This document shows, one piece after another, positions 34,282-45,862 of a DNA stretch of 64,000 nucleotides. Source of the DNA: Amorphophallus konjac. Its lineage: Eukaryota; Streptophyta; Magnoliopsida; Alismatales; Araceae. A model generated the notes under the pieces. The model made no database searches and had not been told where the DNA came from. It was given only the letters and a program-made list of their open reading frames with translations. The stretch is from the NCBI GenBank assembly GCA_022559845.1, contig CM040125.1, positions 285,496,200 to 285,560,199 of the forward strand, written 5' to 3'. Every line of letters starts with the position of its first letter. Position 1 is the stretch's first letter. Position numbers and translations under genes: made by a program.

Positions 34282-36360
34282 TGGGAATCGACGCCAAGCT
34301 AGTACTTCTCATATTGCATTTATGTCCTTTAGTTTATTTGTATATCCATGGGAAAGTATATGCGCAATTGTACGGCTTTATAAGCCAATGCGTCATTCCC
34401 ACGGATTGTTTGGGTTTCTATGTAATTTGTCAGTAGGACCAGCAAGGGGGCCCTCAGCCCTCTCACATTGGTCCATGTCATCCATGTGGGGCTGGTCAAC
34501 CATCCTAGGTGGCCATCTAGAAGGTTGGAATGCCAATTGACCACATGGGAGACAAGTGGTCATATTTTTCCAAGGTAGGCCGCCAACCATTCAACCTTCC
34601 ATTCAACCTTACATTCAAAACCTACCCATAGTCAATAGGCCGCCCCCCCCCCCCTTCATTTTTTAATGTTTTTTTTTATGTTTGTGGCATGACATCCCAG
34701 CCCTTCAATCCCCATCCCTAGATCTAAGGGTGGACAATTGATTTGGTTGGAATCATATAAAAGATTGTATTTTTATGTGAAAATCAATGAAAATCAGAAA
34801 ATTTTGTGAAATTGTGAAGCTAGCTGTGCCCCCAGCTCCTCTCCCTCTGGTTTCTCTCTTCCCAAACCTCCATTCTAGAGTGGTATCACCTTTCCCCCAC
34901 CTCCGGTGCCGCCGCCGCCGCCGTTCGTGCCGCCTTCGAGCCGCCACGGGATCATCTTCGGTGTTCTGTCCTGCTGGACAGAGGTGCAGCTCGAAAATTC
35001 CTCAAGCCAGCCACGAATTCCAATCGACGTGAAATTTTGAGGGTTTGTTTCTATCTTATAGCCCCTTCTCCAAAAAAAATTCAGATCCAAATTTCCCCGT
35101 TTCATAGTGTTTCCACTTCATTCATTCCCCAAACTCAGATCAGATCTGTCTCTGTCTATAGTGACAGACCCTTTGAGTTCATCCTCTTCTACCACCCTTT
35201 TAAATTTTGTTAGATCTCCCAATTTAACTGGGCGTTCTGTCCATTTGTCCCTACCTTCACAATTTTTATTAATTTTTTTTGAGTCTTTTACCTATTTTTC
35301 AAAATTCATGATCTACCATAGCTACAGTACTTCTAGCCAGATCTCAGATCCGACCTTCTTCCAGTAAAAAAATCATAGAAATTCATAAACACATCCAAAC
35401 GTGTCCAAACTAACTTTGCCATCTTCCCAACTCAAACTCCTACAACTTTCATGAAGAAGTCGAAGTCGGAATCTAAGGTCTTCCTAGCGGTCAACGGCAG
35501 TTATCAGAGATCAGCTCTGCAGATCTGAGTGTTCAGTTACTGTACAACAGGAGGTTGTAAATTCCATAAGTCCAGATCAGCGAAGATCCAGGCCAGATCT
35601 ATAGGCCTACATTGAAGTATTTCGAGTCAGCTTTCCAACGGCGCTAATTTCGTGTCAATCCGACATCGGAACTGATCTCAGCGTCCGTTCTCGCCGGACA
35701 GCGCGCTGAAAACCAGAAGCTGCAGATCCGTGGGAAGTTTTCCCGACGGGCGCCGGCCGGAGCCGCCCGGCCTCCGATCGTCGTTCCAACGTGCCGCCAG
35801 CCCGGGGATCGCTTCCATCAGTGTCCCCCACCACAGCGGTGACACCGGGTCCCACACGGCCCCTCCGGACAGCACGTGGGCCCCACCGTCATTAGTTCGG
35901 GTGCTGCCGAAGCTACGCGGAAAGCCGCCCGTCAACCCGAAATCGGCCCTCCCGGGCTCCATTGTGTCGCCCTTTACCTCCCTGCGTGGAGTGGGCTTAT
36001 TTGTACTGCTGTAAACATAATGTACTAAGTTCCCGGGAGTACGAGCTTCGGCCGGGTGCCGTCTTCGCCACGCCGAGAGCGTGGAGGTATCGCCTTCACC
36101 TTTACATTTGGCATTAGCTTAATTCTTTATATGCTTTATATGCCGCTGCTAGAGAGCATGTGTAGGGATACCTAGCTCGCCTTCAATTTATAATATCACT
36201 GCTGCGAGAGAGAGTGAAGCCGTCCCATGACCCGATCCGGGCACGAAAGTGCGAGCCGACCACCCTAGCTCTTGCCGGTTTCTCAACCGCGCACATCCGA
36301 CGCTTCCCTCGTTAAGAGACGATCGCGAGCTTGTCGTGTCCGTGGTCCCGTCCCGCATCA
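34279..36360 (+). repeat. 5' LTR of the unknown-ORF element (2082 bp)
   Basis: TGATGGGAATCGACGCC to GTCCCGCATCA. TATAAAA at 34756-34762. A C homopolymer near 34635-34652 differs in length from the other LTR. Strongly GC-rich sequence at 34900-34970 and 35690-36080 could be a structured leader. No protein-coding frame is credible. Confidence 0.93.
34756..34762 (+). promoter_or_regulatory. TATA box of 5' LTR
   Basis: TATAAAA, duplicated at 38761-38767 in the 3' LTR. Confidence 0.7.
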
Positions 36361-36363
36361 ATT

Positions 36364-36375
36364 TGGTATCAGAGC
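36364..36375 (+). promoter_or_regulatory. PBS, tRNA-Met type
   Basis: TGGTATCAGAGC three bases after the LTR end. Confidence 0.92.
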
Positions 36376-36516
36376 GAGGTTGAGTCTAGGGTGTCAAAAA
36401 AAAGAAAAGAGTGTCATTTATGTCTAGTCATTATTCATTGTCTACGTCGAGTCTAAGATCATCATATTTTTAAAACAACAAAAAGAGTCGTTTTGGGTCG
36501 CATACATCCCTTTACT

Positions 36517-36617
36517 TGGTATATCAAAAGGTGTTGTCCGAACGTTAGGCTACGCCTATCGGGAAGGCCGCACACTTGCGCGAGTGATCTTCGGATCGGT
36601 TAACTCCGCCATGTACC
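36517..36617 (+). ncRNA. Candidate structured RNA module, copy B
   Basis: Same layout as 28311-28412. GGTA...TACC closing stem (36518-36521 / 36614-36617), GGTG/CGCC inner helix, hairpin TAGGC-TAC-GCCTA inside CCGA/TCGG (36538-36562), GATC-TTCG-GATC hairpin (36586-36597), and ACTCCGCC at 36603-36610. Stem sequences differ from copy A but still pair. It lies in the leader, 112 bases before the ATG at 36729. Confidence 0.5.
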
Positions 36618-36728
36618 GAGTTTTGGTTATGTCTAGGTGCATTAGTTAGCATCACATTTTGCTTTTAAAACAAAAAAAAAATGGCCTTGCATATTCATTC
36701 CTAGGGGACCGACCCCCTCTTAGCCACC

Positions 36729-37811
36729 ATGGCCATACCCCGAACCTATAGTCCCGATGAAGTGGGCGCAATGTTCCAAGCCTTGATGGGGCAAGTGCAA
36801 AGGTTTAGTACAAGCCTAGATCGGTTTAGTACTAGCCTAGATCGGTGTATCGGGGTAGATCGGTTGTTCCCGGAGCCACCCCAAGGACCCCTTCACCATG
36901 AGAAGGACATTCCTTCCTCATCCATGAGAGCTCCAATGACATCACTCTCTATTTCCGAACTTGATTCGGAACCATCTCATTTGGAACCACCCAAGCCCGA
37001 TCTACCCATATTTCTAACGGGTACACTATACATCGCCGAGCCGCTTTTTAGTTGGCTCAAGGATGGCTTGGTCCCACATCCCTTCCCATCCATGGACCCC
37101 ATTCTACCTCTTGTGTCGGTCAACTCATTCCATACCACAATTCGATCTCGTCACCATGTTGATACATTGGACGATCTTATCATGGGATTAGATTCACAAT
37201 GGGAGTTGACGCATCTTTTGGCTCGAGGCTTTGACCAACCCGCTAGTCTTAGCTTCACCCATCCGGCCTTCGGGTCCATTACCTCCGAGTGCACCGTGGG
37301 TTGTGTCACCACGGAGGTCCTCTTACTCCTCCCCTTACCGGACGAGCCCGAATTCATACCCTTTTGTTCGAGGGAGGAATCATACTTCTTGCCTACGATC
37401 CCCGTCCCACCCGTTACAATTCAAGAAGATGACTACCCACATCTTCAAACCTTCTACACGTGGGACCGTGACTTGTGGGAACCCACCACAAGGGGTCATA
37501 CCTTCTTTGACCCTTTTGACCCCTTCACTATTAGGCTTCCCGAGTTACCACCCGTACTCCCCTTCTTCAAGGAAGCCCACTTTTATGCCCCTTCCCCTCG
37601 GGATGGGCCATCTACATCCACCAACCCCGATCCACCAACACTCGGCCCTTCTAAACCACCCGAGTCGCCCACATTCAAAAGACCATCCACGCATAACCAC
37701 ACCCGACGTATAGGTGTTCCCCATACCACCCATCTCCGGTTACATAACATGCATGCATGGCACACATTTGGGTGTCCTGGTCCGCCGTCACCTATGTACG
37801 GGTCGGACTAA
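36729..37811 (+). CDS. Uncharacterised 360-residue protein of a non-autonomous LTR element
   Basis: I do not recognise this protein. The start follows CACC (ACCATGG context), the only ATG that opens the full frame. Residues 1-50 are amphipathic with a duplicated FSTSLDR repeat (about 27-40). Residues 60-110 are Ser/Pro/Glu-rich. Residues 115-240 look globular (LFSWLKDGLVPHPFPSMDPI; VDTLDDLIMGLDSQWELTHL). From about 265 it is Pro-rich with a His/Arg basic end. There is no zinc knuckle, no D-S/T-G protease motif and no RT motif. It is the sole frame between PBS and PPT and is unbroken, so it is probably maintained or very recently so. Gag-like particle or RNA-binding function is a guess from position only. 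Confidence 0.65.
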   Translation: MAIPRTYSPDEVGAMFQALMGQVQRFSTSLDRFSTSLDRCIGVDRLFPEPPQGPLHHEKDIPSSSMRAPMTSLSISELDSEPSHLEPPKPDLPIFLTGTLYIAEPLFSWLKDGLVPHPFPSMDPILPLVSVNSFHTTIRSRHHVDTLDDLIMGLDSQWELTHLLARGFDQPASLSFTHPAFGSITSECTVGCVTTEVLLLLPLPDEPEFIPFCSREESYFLPTIPVPPVTIQEDDYPHLQTFYTWDRDLWEPTTRGHTFFDPFDPFTIRLPELPPVLPFFKEAHFYAPSPRDGPSTSTNPDPPTLGPSKPPESPTFKRPSTHNHTRRIGVPHTTHLRLHNMHAWHTFGCPGPPSPMYGSD

Positions 37812-38277
37812 CATTAGGTGTGTCTAGGGTCATATATGAGTCGGTGTGTTTTCCTTGTGTGGTTTGTTTTGTGTGGTGTGTTTTGAGTCGATTGTTTGTG
37901 TGGTTTGCATACGTGTGTTAGTGCATGGTGAGTCTGCATGTGTCTTGTGCAAGCTCGTTGTCGTTCTCTTATGAGTAAGAGGTGATTGAACTCACTTGAT
38001 GAGTATGGGATCGGTTCTACTTCTATACCTGGATCAGTCACCTATAGGGACTCAGCGGTGATTCCTAGTGAGTCTTCGAGCTGCTTCCTTCCTTTTTGAG
38101 AGTGCCCCTTCGGAGTGACCACCTTTAGCCCATAGCAGTTCGCATATCGAGTATATATAGAATGAGCAGGTGCCGATCATTTGGAGTGGAGCGTACCCGC
38201 GTTACTTGGCACGGTGACGGATCCGCCGGAGTACTCGAGCATTCCTACCCCGACTCGACGGGGTCGAGTTCCTCCCA
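37812..38277 (+). other. 3' untranslated part of the unknown-ORF element
   Basis: No credible frame. A TG-rich stretch at 37850-37960 is followed by ordinary sequence to the PPT. Confidence 0.5.
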
Positions 38278-38289
38278 CCCGGGGAGAGT
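38278..38289 (+). promoter_or_regulatory. Polypurine tract
   Basis: The CCCGGGGAGAGT block abuts the 3' LTR start TGATGGG; the purine run is short and GC-rich. Confidence 0.7.
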
Positions 38290-40371
38290 TGATGGGAATC
38301 GACGCCAAGCTAGTACTTCTCATATTGCATTTATGTCCTTTAGTTTATTTGTATATCCATGGGAAAGTATATGCGCAATTGTACGGCTTTATAAGCCAAT
38401 GCGTCATTCCCACATATTGTTTGGGTTTCTATGTAATTTGTCAGTAGGACCAGCAAGGGGGCCCTCAGCCCTCTCACATTGGTCCATGTCATCCATGTGG
38501 GGCTGGTCAACCATCCTAGGTGGCCATCTAGAAGGTTGGAATGCCAATTGACCACATGGGAGACAAGTGGTCATATTTCTCCAAGGTAGGCCGCCAACCA
38601 TTCAACCTTCCATTCAACCTTACATTCAAAACCTACCCATAGTCAATAGGCCCCCCCCCTTCATTTTTTAATGTTTTTTTTTATGTTTGTGGCATGCCAT
38701 CCTAGCCCTTCAATCCCCATCCCTAGATCTAAGGGTGGACAATTGATTTGGTTGGAATCATATAAAAGATTGTATTTTTATGTGAAAATCAATGAAAATC
38801 AGAAAATTTTGTGAAATTGTGAAGCTAGCTGCGCCCCCAGCTCCTCTCCCTCTGGTTTCTCTCTTCCCAAACCTCCATTCTAGAGTGGTATCACCTTTCC
38901 CCCACCTCCGGTGCCGTCGCCGCCGCCGTTCGTGCCGCCTTCGAGCCGCCACGGGATCATCTTCGGTGTTCTGTCCTGCTGGACAGAGGTGCAGCTCGAA
39001 AATTCCTCAAGCCAGCCACGAGTTCCAATCGACGTGAAATTTTGAGGGTTGGTTTCTATCTTATAGCCCCTTCTCCAAAGAAAAATTCAGATCCAAATTC
39101 CCCCGTTTCATAGTGTTTCCACTTCATTCATTCCCCAAACTCAGATCAGATCTGTCTCTGTCTACAGTGACAGACCCTTTGAGTTCGTCCTCTTCTACCA
39201 CCCTTTTAAATTTTGTTAGACCTCCCAATTTAACTGGGAGTTCTGTCCATTTTTCCCTACCTCCACAATTTTTATTAATGTTTTTTGAGTCATTTACCTA
39301 TTTTTCAAAATTCATGTTCTACCGGAGCTACAGTACTTCTAGCCAGATCTTAGATCCGACCTTCTTCCAGTAAAAAAATCATAGAAATTCATAAACACAT
39401 CCAAACGTGTCCAAACCAACTTTGCCATCTTCCCAACTCAAAATCCTACAACTTTCATGAAGAAGTCGAAGTCGGAATCTAAGGTCTTCCTAGCGGTCAA
39501 CGGCAGTTATCAGAGATCAGCTCTGCAGATCTGAATGTTCAGTTACTGTACAACAGGAGGTTGTAAATTCCATAAGTCCAGATCAGCGAAGATCCAGGCC
39601 AGATCCATAGGCCTACATTGAAGTATTTCGAGTCAGCTTTCCAACGGCGCTAATTTCGTGTCAATCCGACATCGGATCTGATCTCAGCGTCCGTTCTCGC
39701 CGGACAGCGCACTGAAAACCAGAAGCTGCAGATCCGTGGGAAGTTTTCCCGACGGGCGCCGGCCGGAGCCGCCCGGCCTCCGATCGTCGTTCCAACGTGC
39801 CGCCAGCCCGGGGATCGCTTCCATCAGTGTCCCCCACCACAGCGGTGACACCGGGTCCCACACGGCCCCTCCGGACAGCACGTGGGCCCCACCGTCATTA
39901 GTTCGGGTGCTGCCGAAGCTACGCGGAAAGCCGCCCGTCAACCCGAAATCGGCCCTCCCGGGCTCCATTGTGTCGCCCTTTACCTCCCTGCCATGCGTGG
40001 AGTGGGCTTATTTGTACTGCTGTAAACATAATGTACTAAGTTCCCGGGAGTACGAGCTTCGGCCGGGTGCCGTCTTCGCCACGCCGAGAGCGTGGAGGTA
40101 TCGCCTTCACCCTTACATTTGGCATTAGCTTAATTCTTTATATGCTTTATATGCCGCTGCTAGAGAGCATGTGTAGGGATACCTAGCTCGCCTTCAATTT
40201 ATAATATCACTGCTGCGAGAGAGAGCGAAGCCGTCCCGTGACCCGATCCGGGCACGAAAGTGCGAGCCGACCACCCTAGCTCTTGCCGGTTTCTCAACCG
40301 CGCACATCCGACGCTTCCCTCGTTAAGGGACGATCGCGAGCTTGTCGTGTCCGTGGTCCCGTCCCGCATCA
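38290..40371 (+). repeat. 3' LTR of the unknown-ORF element (2082 bp)
   Basis: Pairs with 34279-36360. Differences are scattered substitutions, a C-tract length change near 38651 and a small insertion near 39990. Ends GCATCA, followed by AGAAG. Confidence 0.93.
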
Positions 40372-40376
40372 AGAAG
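40372..40376. repeat. Target-site duplication AGAAG, right copy
   Basis: Matches 34274-34278. Confidence 0.95.
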
Positions 40377-41240
40377 CCCCAGGTAAAATGAGGTTTCAGG
40401 CCAAGACCTGAAAATGCCAAAAAATCTGAAAAGCTTGTATGCTACTCATGTAGGAAATCAAGACACATCAAGTCTGGATGTCCTGAAGGAGCTAAGAAAA
40501 CTATGCCCAAGTGGAAAAGCAAGAAGAAGTAGGCCATGGTGTGTACTTGGAGTGATGAAGAAGAGGAAGAGACTGAAGACAACTCCTCTGAAGAGGAGAA
40601 ATATGATCTATGCCTAATGGCCAAAGGAGAAAATGACAGCGAGGTGAGCTCTCCCTTTGAGCACTTCTCCACCGATGATTGGGAAGAAGCTTACTTTGAA
40701 TTGATGAATAAATATGAAGTATACAGAAAAGAAAATAAAATCTTAAAGAAGAAGGTTGAATCCTGTGGGCATGATAAAACTCTCAATGAAAAGATAATCT
40801 CTCTAGAAACTGAAATTGAAGATCTAAGAAAAATGAATGAAAATCTTGAAGAAGGAAGAAAAGAAATGAGAGATTTGGATGATGAAAATGAAAGACTAAG
40901 AGATGAAATTGACGAATTGAAATTAAAAATACAAAGCTATGTAAAGGACAACAATCTGTGCAATGAAAAGTCTGAAGCCTTTAAACAAGCCAATTCTCAA
41001 CTGTTGAAAGAAAATGAGAAACTTCAAAAGGACCTAGCAGATAAACAAATCTCTCTTGAAAAACTTGTTGATGGGAGTGAAAACTTGAATGCCCTGCTAG
41101 GAACTAAAATAAACTTCAACAGAGAAGGGCTAGGATTTGAGCCAACCAAAAAGAAAACTTTTGCGCTAAAAACCACCACCTTTGTCTCATCTTCCGAAGC
41201 ATCAACCTCCAAATTAATTAGCACACCAAGAAAATGTTGA
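40377..41240 (+). pseudogene. Copia gag C-terminal part: zinc knuckle, acidic stretch, coiled coil
   Basis: Continues the gag split at 34278. Just after the break is one CCHC knuckle, CYSCRKSRHIKSGC (about 40438-40480), then a Lys-rich stretch. A stop near 40390 and another near 40531 interrupt the frame. From 40536 a 234-codon open frame gives an acidic block, FEHFSTDDWEEAYFEL, a coiled coil (about residues 55-175) and LVDGSENLNALLGTKIN. The same blocks in the same order appear in the gag at 5502-7097, identifying both as Sirevirus-type gag. Confidence 0.8.
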
Positions 41241-41880
41241 AAACAAGGGAAAAGAAAAAATAGGAGAACCAATCAAAAAAAACTCCCCAACAACCCAAAA
41301 AGGTTCACCAACAATCCTAAACAGGCCAACACCCATCTAAGCCTCAGCCTGCACATCACAAAGGAAGAGACAGTTATAATGTTAGAACAGGTCAGGAAAC
41401 TCCCTGGAATAGTTCGACACCCACTTGGTCAAACTCCCAACAATGCCCCAGGTTTGCACCAACAGGTCGACAGTTTCCAAACAGGAGGTCGACACATCCC
41501 TTATCTAGAGACAGTTATAGATGGACTGAACATTGGACAAGTCGAGACTTTACCTCCTATAGGCCGACACCTTCTTGGGTTAGGAACTGTTATGCTTCCT
41601 ATGGTCATAGGCGCACTCAACCTCAACAACCTAGGCACTATGACACCTCCTATTCATCTAGACCAACCAACTGGAACAGATAGTCTAATCAATAATCCTT
41701 CTCCACCACTTCTAAAACTCATAAAGTCCAAAAGATTAAAGAGAAGAAAAATCAGAACTCTCAACAAAGCAAAGATGCTAAGAAAGTTTGGATTTCAAAA
41801 TCAGTGTTATCCTGCTTTACAGAAATGAAGAAATTATTGGGACCCAACTGTCCTTGTGTTCCAAACATTGTCACTTAATT
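41241..41880 (+). pseudogene. Decayed gag/protease linker
   Basis: The frame reading KVWISKSVLSCFTEMKKLLG near 41785-41845 matches the usual gag-protease junction, and the part before it is Gln/Ser/Pro/Thr-rich with stops. The 149-codon frame at 41379-41828 is in a different frame from this and is treated as a shadow. Confidence 0.5.
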
Positions 41881-42553
41881 CCTTGTGCAGGAGTGTCTTG
41901 CAGCCGTGCACAACCGTTGGTATCTTGACAGTGGCTGCTCAAGGCACATGATTGGAGACAAAACCACATTCTGTCTTCTGGTTTAAAAGGAAGCTGGACA
42001 TGTCACATTTGGAGGAAACAACAAAGGAAAAATCATCGGTACAGGTAAAGTTGGTAAGAACCCCTCCAACTCAATTGATAATGTACTACTTGTTGATGGT
42101 CTGGAGTATAATTTGCTAAGTATTAGTCAACTATGTAATAAAGGTCATACTATAATTTTTGACTCTAATGAATGTAGGATCTTGCAACCTAATTCAAAAG
42201 AAACCAAGTTTTCGGGTAAAAGAGTCAACAACGTGTATATGATTGACTTAGATGACCCTGCTCACATAAATCTTTGTCTTGTTGAACCAAGTAATACTCT
42301 AGTCACCAAAGCAGATGAAGGTAATACTCAACCTGATCTAAGAGTATTTGAAGACCATCCTTTGGAAAATATCTTAGGTAATCTGCATGACCGAACCAAA
42401 ACTAGGTCTCACTTCAAAATTATGGATGAAATTGAACAACTTGCTCTTGTGTCTCAAACTGAACTCAAAAATATTGTAGAGGCCTTAAAAAATGAAAACT
42501 GGATCAATTCCATGCATTATGAATTAAACCAATTTGAAAGAAATAAGGTATGA
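41881..42553 (+). pseudogene. Copia aspartic protease, then direct join toward RT; integrase missing
   Basis: WYLDSGCSRHMIGDK (about 41917-41961) holds the catalytic D-S-G of copia protease. A stop follows near 41981, then GHVTFGGNNKGKIIGTGKV and VLLVDGLEYNLLSISQLCNK, the protease C-terminal hallmark. The start of the pre-integrase segment (VNNVYMIDLDD) is present. The chain then jumps to PLENILGNLHDRTKTRSHF (about 42358-42414), which normally sits between integrase and RT. The HHCC zinc region and D-D-E core, some 350-400 residues, are gone. Confidence 0.85.
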
Positions 42554-42555
42554 CA

Positions 42556-43999
42556 TCTTGTTCCCAGACCTCAAGAGAAATCAGTCATAGGAATCAAATG
42601 GGTTTTCAGAAATAAACTAAGTGAAGATGGAAAGATAGTAAGAAACAAATCCAGATTGGTGGCTTAGGGGTATAATCAAGAATTTGGAATAGATTATGAA
42701 GAATCTTTTGCTCCTGTTGCTAGACTTGAAGCTATTAGAATCTTGCTAGCATTTACATATTCTCATAGAATCAAACTGCAGCAAATGGATGTTAAGAGTA
42801 CTTTTCTAAATGGTCTTATTAAAGATGAAGTCTATGTAGAGCAACCCCACGGTTTTGAATGTACATATCTCAAAGATCATGTTTATAAGTTGGACAGGGC
42901 TTTATATGGCTTGAAGCAGGCACCTAGAGCTTGGTATGATAGACTAAGCTCATTCCTTACCGAACAAGGGTATTCAAGAGGTAATGTAGATCAGACACTA
43001 TTCACCAAGAAACAAGGTAAGGATATCTTGATAGTTCAAATTTATGTGGATGATATAGTGTTTGAGTCCACTAAACCTCAAATGTGTGAGGAGTTTGCTA
43101 AACTCATGACCAATGAATTTGAAATGAGTCTAATGGGTGAGCTTCAATTCTTTCTTGGCTTGCAGATCAATCAAAGTAATGAAGGCTGCTTTATCAATCA
43201 AGCAAAATATGTGAAGGAGTTGTTGAAAAAGTTTGATCTGACCAACTGCAAACCATTAGGAACTCCTATGGGGACTACCACTTCATTGGATGCAGATGAA
43301 CAAGGTATTCTTGTAGATGCAAAGAGGTACAGAGGTATGATAGGATCATTACTCTATCTAACTGCATCTAGAGCAGACATTCAATTTAGTGTTTGCCTTT
43401 GTGCTAGATTTCAGTCTTGTCCTAGAGAGTCCCACTTGATTGCTGTCAAGTGTATTTTTAGATACCTTACTGGCACTCAAGAATTGGGACTATGGTATCT
43501 TGCATCTTGTGAACTTTCACTAATTTCATATTCAGATGCAGATTATGCAGGATGCAAACTGGACCGCAAGAGCACTAGTGGCTATTGCCAATTTCTTAGT
43601 GGGTGTTTGGTTTCTTGGGCCTCCAAGAAACAGCACTCGGTTGTCCTCTCAACTGCAGAGGCAAAATATGTTGATGTATGGAGTTGTGACACCCAAGTAT
43701 TGTGGATCAAACACCAACTCCAAGACTATCTAATAGATCTTGGCTGTGTTTCCATTCTGTGTGATAACACCAGTGCTATAAATCTTACAAAAAATTCAGT
43801 CATGCACTCTAGGACTAAACACATTGAAATTAGACATCATTTTATAAGGGATGAAGTCCTCAAAAATCACCTCGAGCTCTATTTTGTAGACTCAGAAAAT
43901 CAGATTGTAGATATCTTCACAAAACCCTTAAGCAATGACAGGTTCACAACATTAAGGAGAGAGCTTGGTCTATGCAGACCTCAAACCACTCAGGTTTGA
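42556..43999 (+). pseudogene. Copia reverse transcriptase and RNase H
   Basis: The domain begins VPRPQEKSVIGIKWVFRNKL, with stops near 42553 (TGG to TGA by homology) and 42664 (CAG to TAG). An open frame runs 42743-43999 (418 codons). It contains [23 protein letters not shown], the [15 protein letters not shown] motif and the catalytic YVDDI (about 43044-43058). FFLGLQI and [13 protein letters not shown] follow. RNase H has [19 protein letters not shown] and LSTAEAKYV, where Glu of the usual AEAEY is Lys, probably inactivating RNase H. It ends with DIFTKPL. RT makes element cDNA in the particle. Confidence 0.9.
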
Positions 44000-44501
44000 G
44001 CTATCTATTCCTCATTCGATGCTCTTCTTACTTGTCTTTGCTGTGATTGAAACAAGCATATCTGCTTTGATTTAGAACTGGTCCATTGGCTATATGAACC
44101 TTGCTTTGAATGATGATCACATTCAGGGGGAGCTTGTTTGCATTTCTGATTATTTTTAGTTGAACATCATCTTATGACTGAATGGTATATTAAATGACGA
44201 GAAGTGGAAAGACAGGTCATGCCTGTCAGGAAACTCTCCTCAAGCGTGAGGACAGGCCTCCGCCAAGTACCATAAGTCAGAAATGCATATTGCTATCTAT
44301 ATAGTTGATTTCTAATGCATAAGCATGTTTAAAGATTTAGCATCTAATAAAGCACATCTCAGTGGCAGCAAAAGGTAAAACCATTCTTGATTGATTGTAT
44401 GAAAGAGGAAAGTCAGCGACACTGGCAGTAGAAGCTGGCAGGTGTATGTCAGAAATGAAGACTCAAAGAAGTTAGCTGAGAACAGTTTATTGTACAGTTA
44501 G
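44000..44501 (+). other. Post-pol non-coding region with a PPT-like tract
   Basis: One GGGGGAG tract at 44127-44133. The stretch 44210-44275 matches the layout of 8380-8480 in the pol-less element. No coding frame. Confidence 0.6.
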
Positions 44502-44663
44502 GTGTCGAGACATGCTGAACAAAACCCCTTGAACAGGTCGACACCCTACTGATATGTGTCGAGACATGCTGGACAAAGTCTCTTGAACAGGTCGACACCC
44601 TATTGATATGTGTCGAGACATGCTGAACAAAGTCTGCTGAACAGGACGACACCCTACTGATTT
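44502..44663 (+). repeat. Three tandem 54-bp repeats
   Basis: Units start at about 44502, 44556 and 44610, each beginning GTGTCGAGACATGCTG and containing GTCGACACC. 54 is a multiple of three, so a minus-strand frame stays open through it (44449-44652), but this is a repeat effect, not a gene. Confidence 0.9.
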
Positions 44664-45862
44664 ATAGAGTTATGTCTTGCTAAATCTTGGGCCGGTCGCC
44701 TGTTACCCACTCGTCCGTTCTCCAAGGAAGGGCAATGTTGTGGGCTTCATGACGGCATGGGCGTGATTCGACGTTTGTCGGGATAAGTCTCGTAACTGTA
44801 GCCTCTACACTCGCCCGTTGATGAATCTCATGACATCCGGGACACATGGTCGGCCAATCCTGAGTTTGTATCATTGGGCTGTATTCCTGGACTGTGGGTT
44901 GGCTGGAGATGACCTCTATAGGCCTGGCGATATCGAGCCATACTGGGCTTGGCATTACTAGGTCGTGCTGGGCTTGACATATTTTTCGCTCTTAATTGTT
45001 AACAATTTTTTTTTAAACAATATCTCATTAGTGCTAATTATTATTATAAATAAAATATATTAAATATTAATCGTAGTAAGAAAGGTAGAATGATCATTTT
45101 TTAACGTTTATCTCAATTCATATTCTTATTTTTTACCAAACGAGAAATAGGAATGACACTAATCTCATTTCATCGTATACCAAACGTATACGAGAAAAGA
45201 ATAAAGATATATTATAGTACAACAACTTACATTTATTCTCATCAAAATTTATCTCGATATTAAAAGTCACCTTAATTTTTTCATAACCAACAAATATGCG
45301 TATGAATTGTTATTTTTATCATGATTGTGGCATCCAAGACAGCCTTGAGGGGGAAGGCGCGGGCTCGTCTCGATGGCCTTCGGCACGTACGGTCAAGTGC
45401 TCTCTCTCTCTATCGTATATGTTTAAATCGAATCCGATTCACAACTTCTGGTTTGCATTCTTCATGGCTATTCTTGACCATGGAGGGTTACTCCTCATCT
45501 CTAGCTCTTTGATGTAAGCAATTTTATTACTATCGAGCTTCATGCCGAGATCACTCAGTCTCTCACAGAAGGGGACCATGCATGCATGCTGCCGACTGCC
45601 AAGCAAACCACGTACGTCTGCTTCTATTCCGAAATTGTTGAGTGGAAGGCAGCTCGATCGTGGCTCGCTGTCTGCGCCTGGACAAAGTATTCCATCCTTT
45701 GTAAAAAATAGAAATCTGGTTTCCATTTGTTCATCTTAATGTATACGCAATTTTTGCATTCTTAATTACTCTTTCATCGATAAAACGGCCCAAGTAGGAT
45801 CAATCCCCTGCCCAAGTCTTAGACAATATAGAGAAAGGAGAAGAAAAAGAAAAAAAGTCCCA
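44664..45862. other. Intergenic, 3' flank of the oxidase gene
   Basis: 44680-44970 is GC-richer with a 91-codon minus frame that resembles nothing I know. 44990-45290 is AT-rich. The rest is 3' flank. No gene supported. Confidence 0.5.

Larger units (their letters stand above)
34279..40371 (+). mobile_element. Young LTR retrotransposon with one ORF of unknown family
   Basis: A 6093-bp element with two 2082-bp LTRs (34279-36360, 38290-40371) of about 1-2% divergence by eye, TSD AGAAG, tRNA-Met PBS and a purine tract before the 3' LTR. LTR ends are TGATG...CATCA, a five-base inverted repeat unlike the TGTT...AACA of its neighbours. The 1929-bp interior has no recognisable gag, protease, RT or integrase, only one 360-codon frame. 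Non-autonomous; superfamily not determined. Confidence 0.9.
29477..44663 (+). mobile_element. Sirevirus-like Ty1/copia element, integrase core deleted, no 3' LTR seen
   Basis: Order: 5' LTR 29477-33416 (with a nested solo LTR), PBS 33419, gag 33445-34278 continuing at 40377-41240 around a nested element, protease about 41880-42250, RT/RNase H about 42556-43999, then post-pol sequence to about 44663. Integrase is missing between protease and RT. No 3' LTR follows, so the right end is truncated. The preceding GGGAC (29472-29476) may be half of a target duplication. Confidence 0.85.

Noticed and set aside
44680..44955. 91-codon minus-strand frame
   Set aside because: No known motif, no splice or promoter context; reported only as intergenic.
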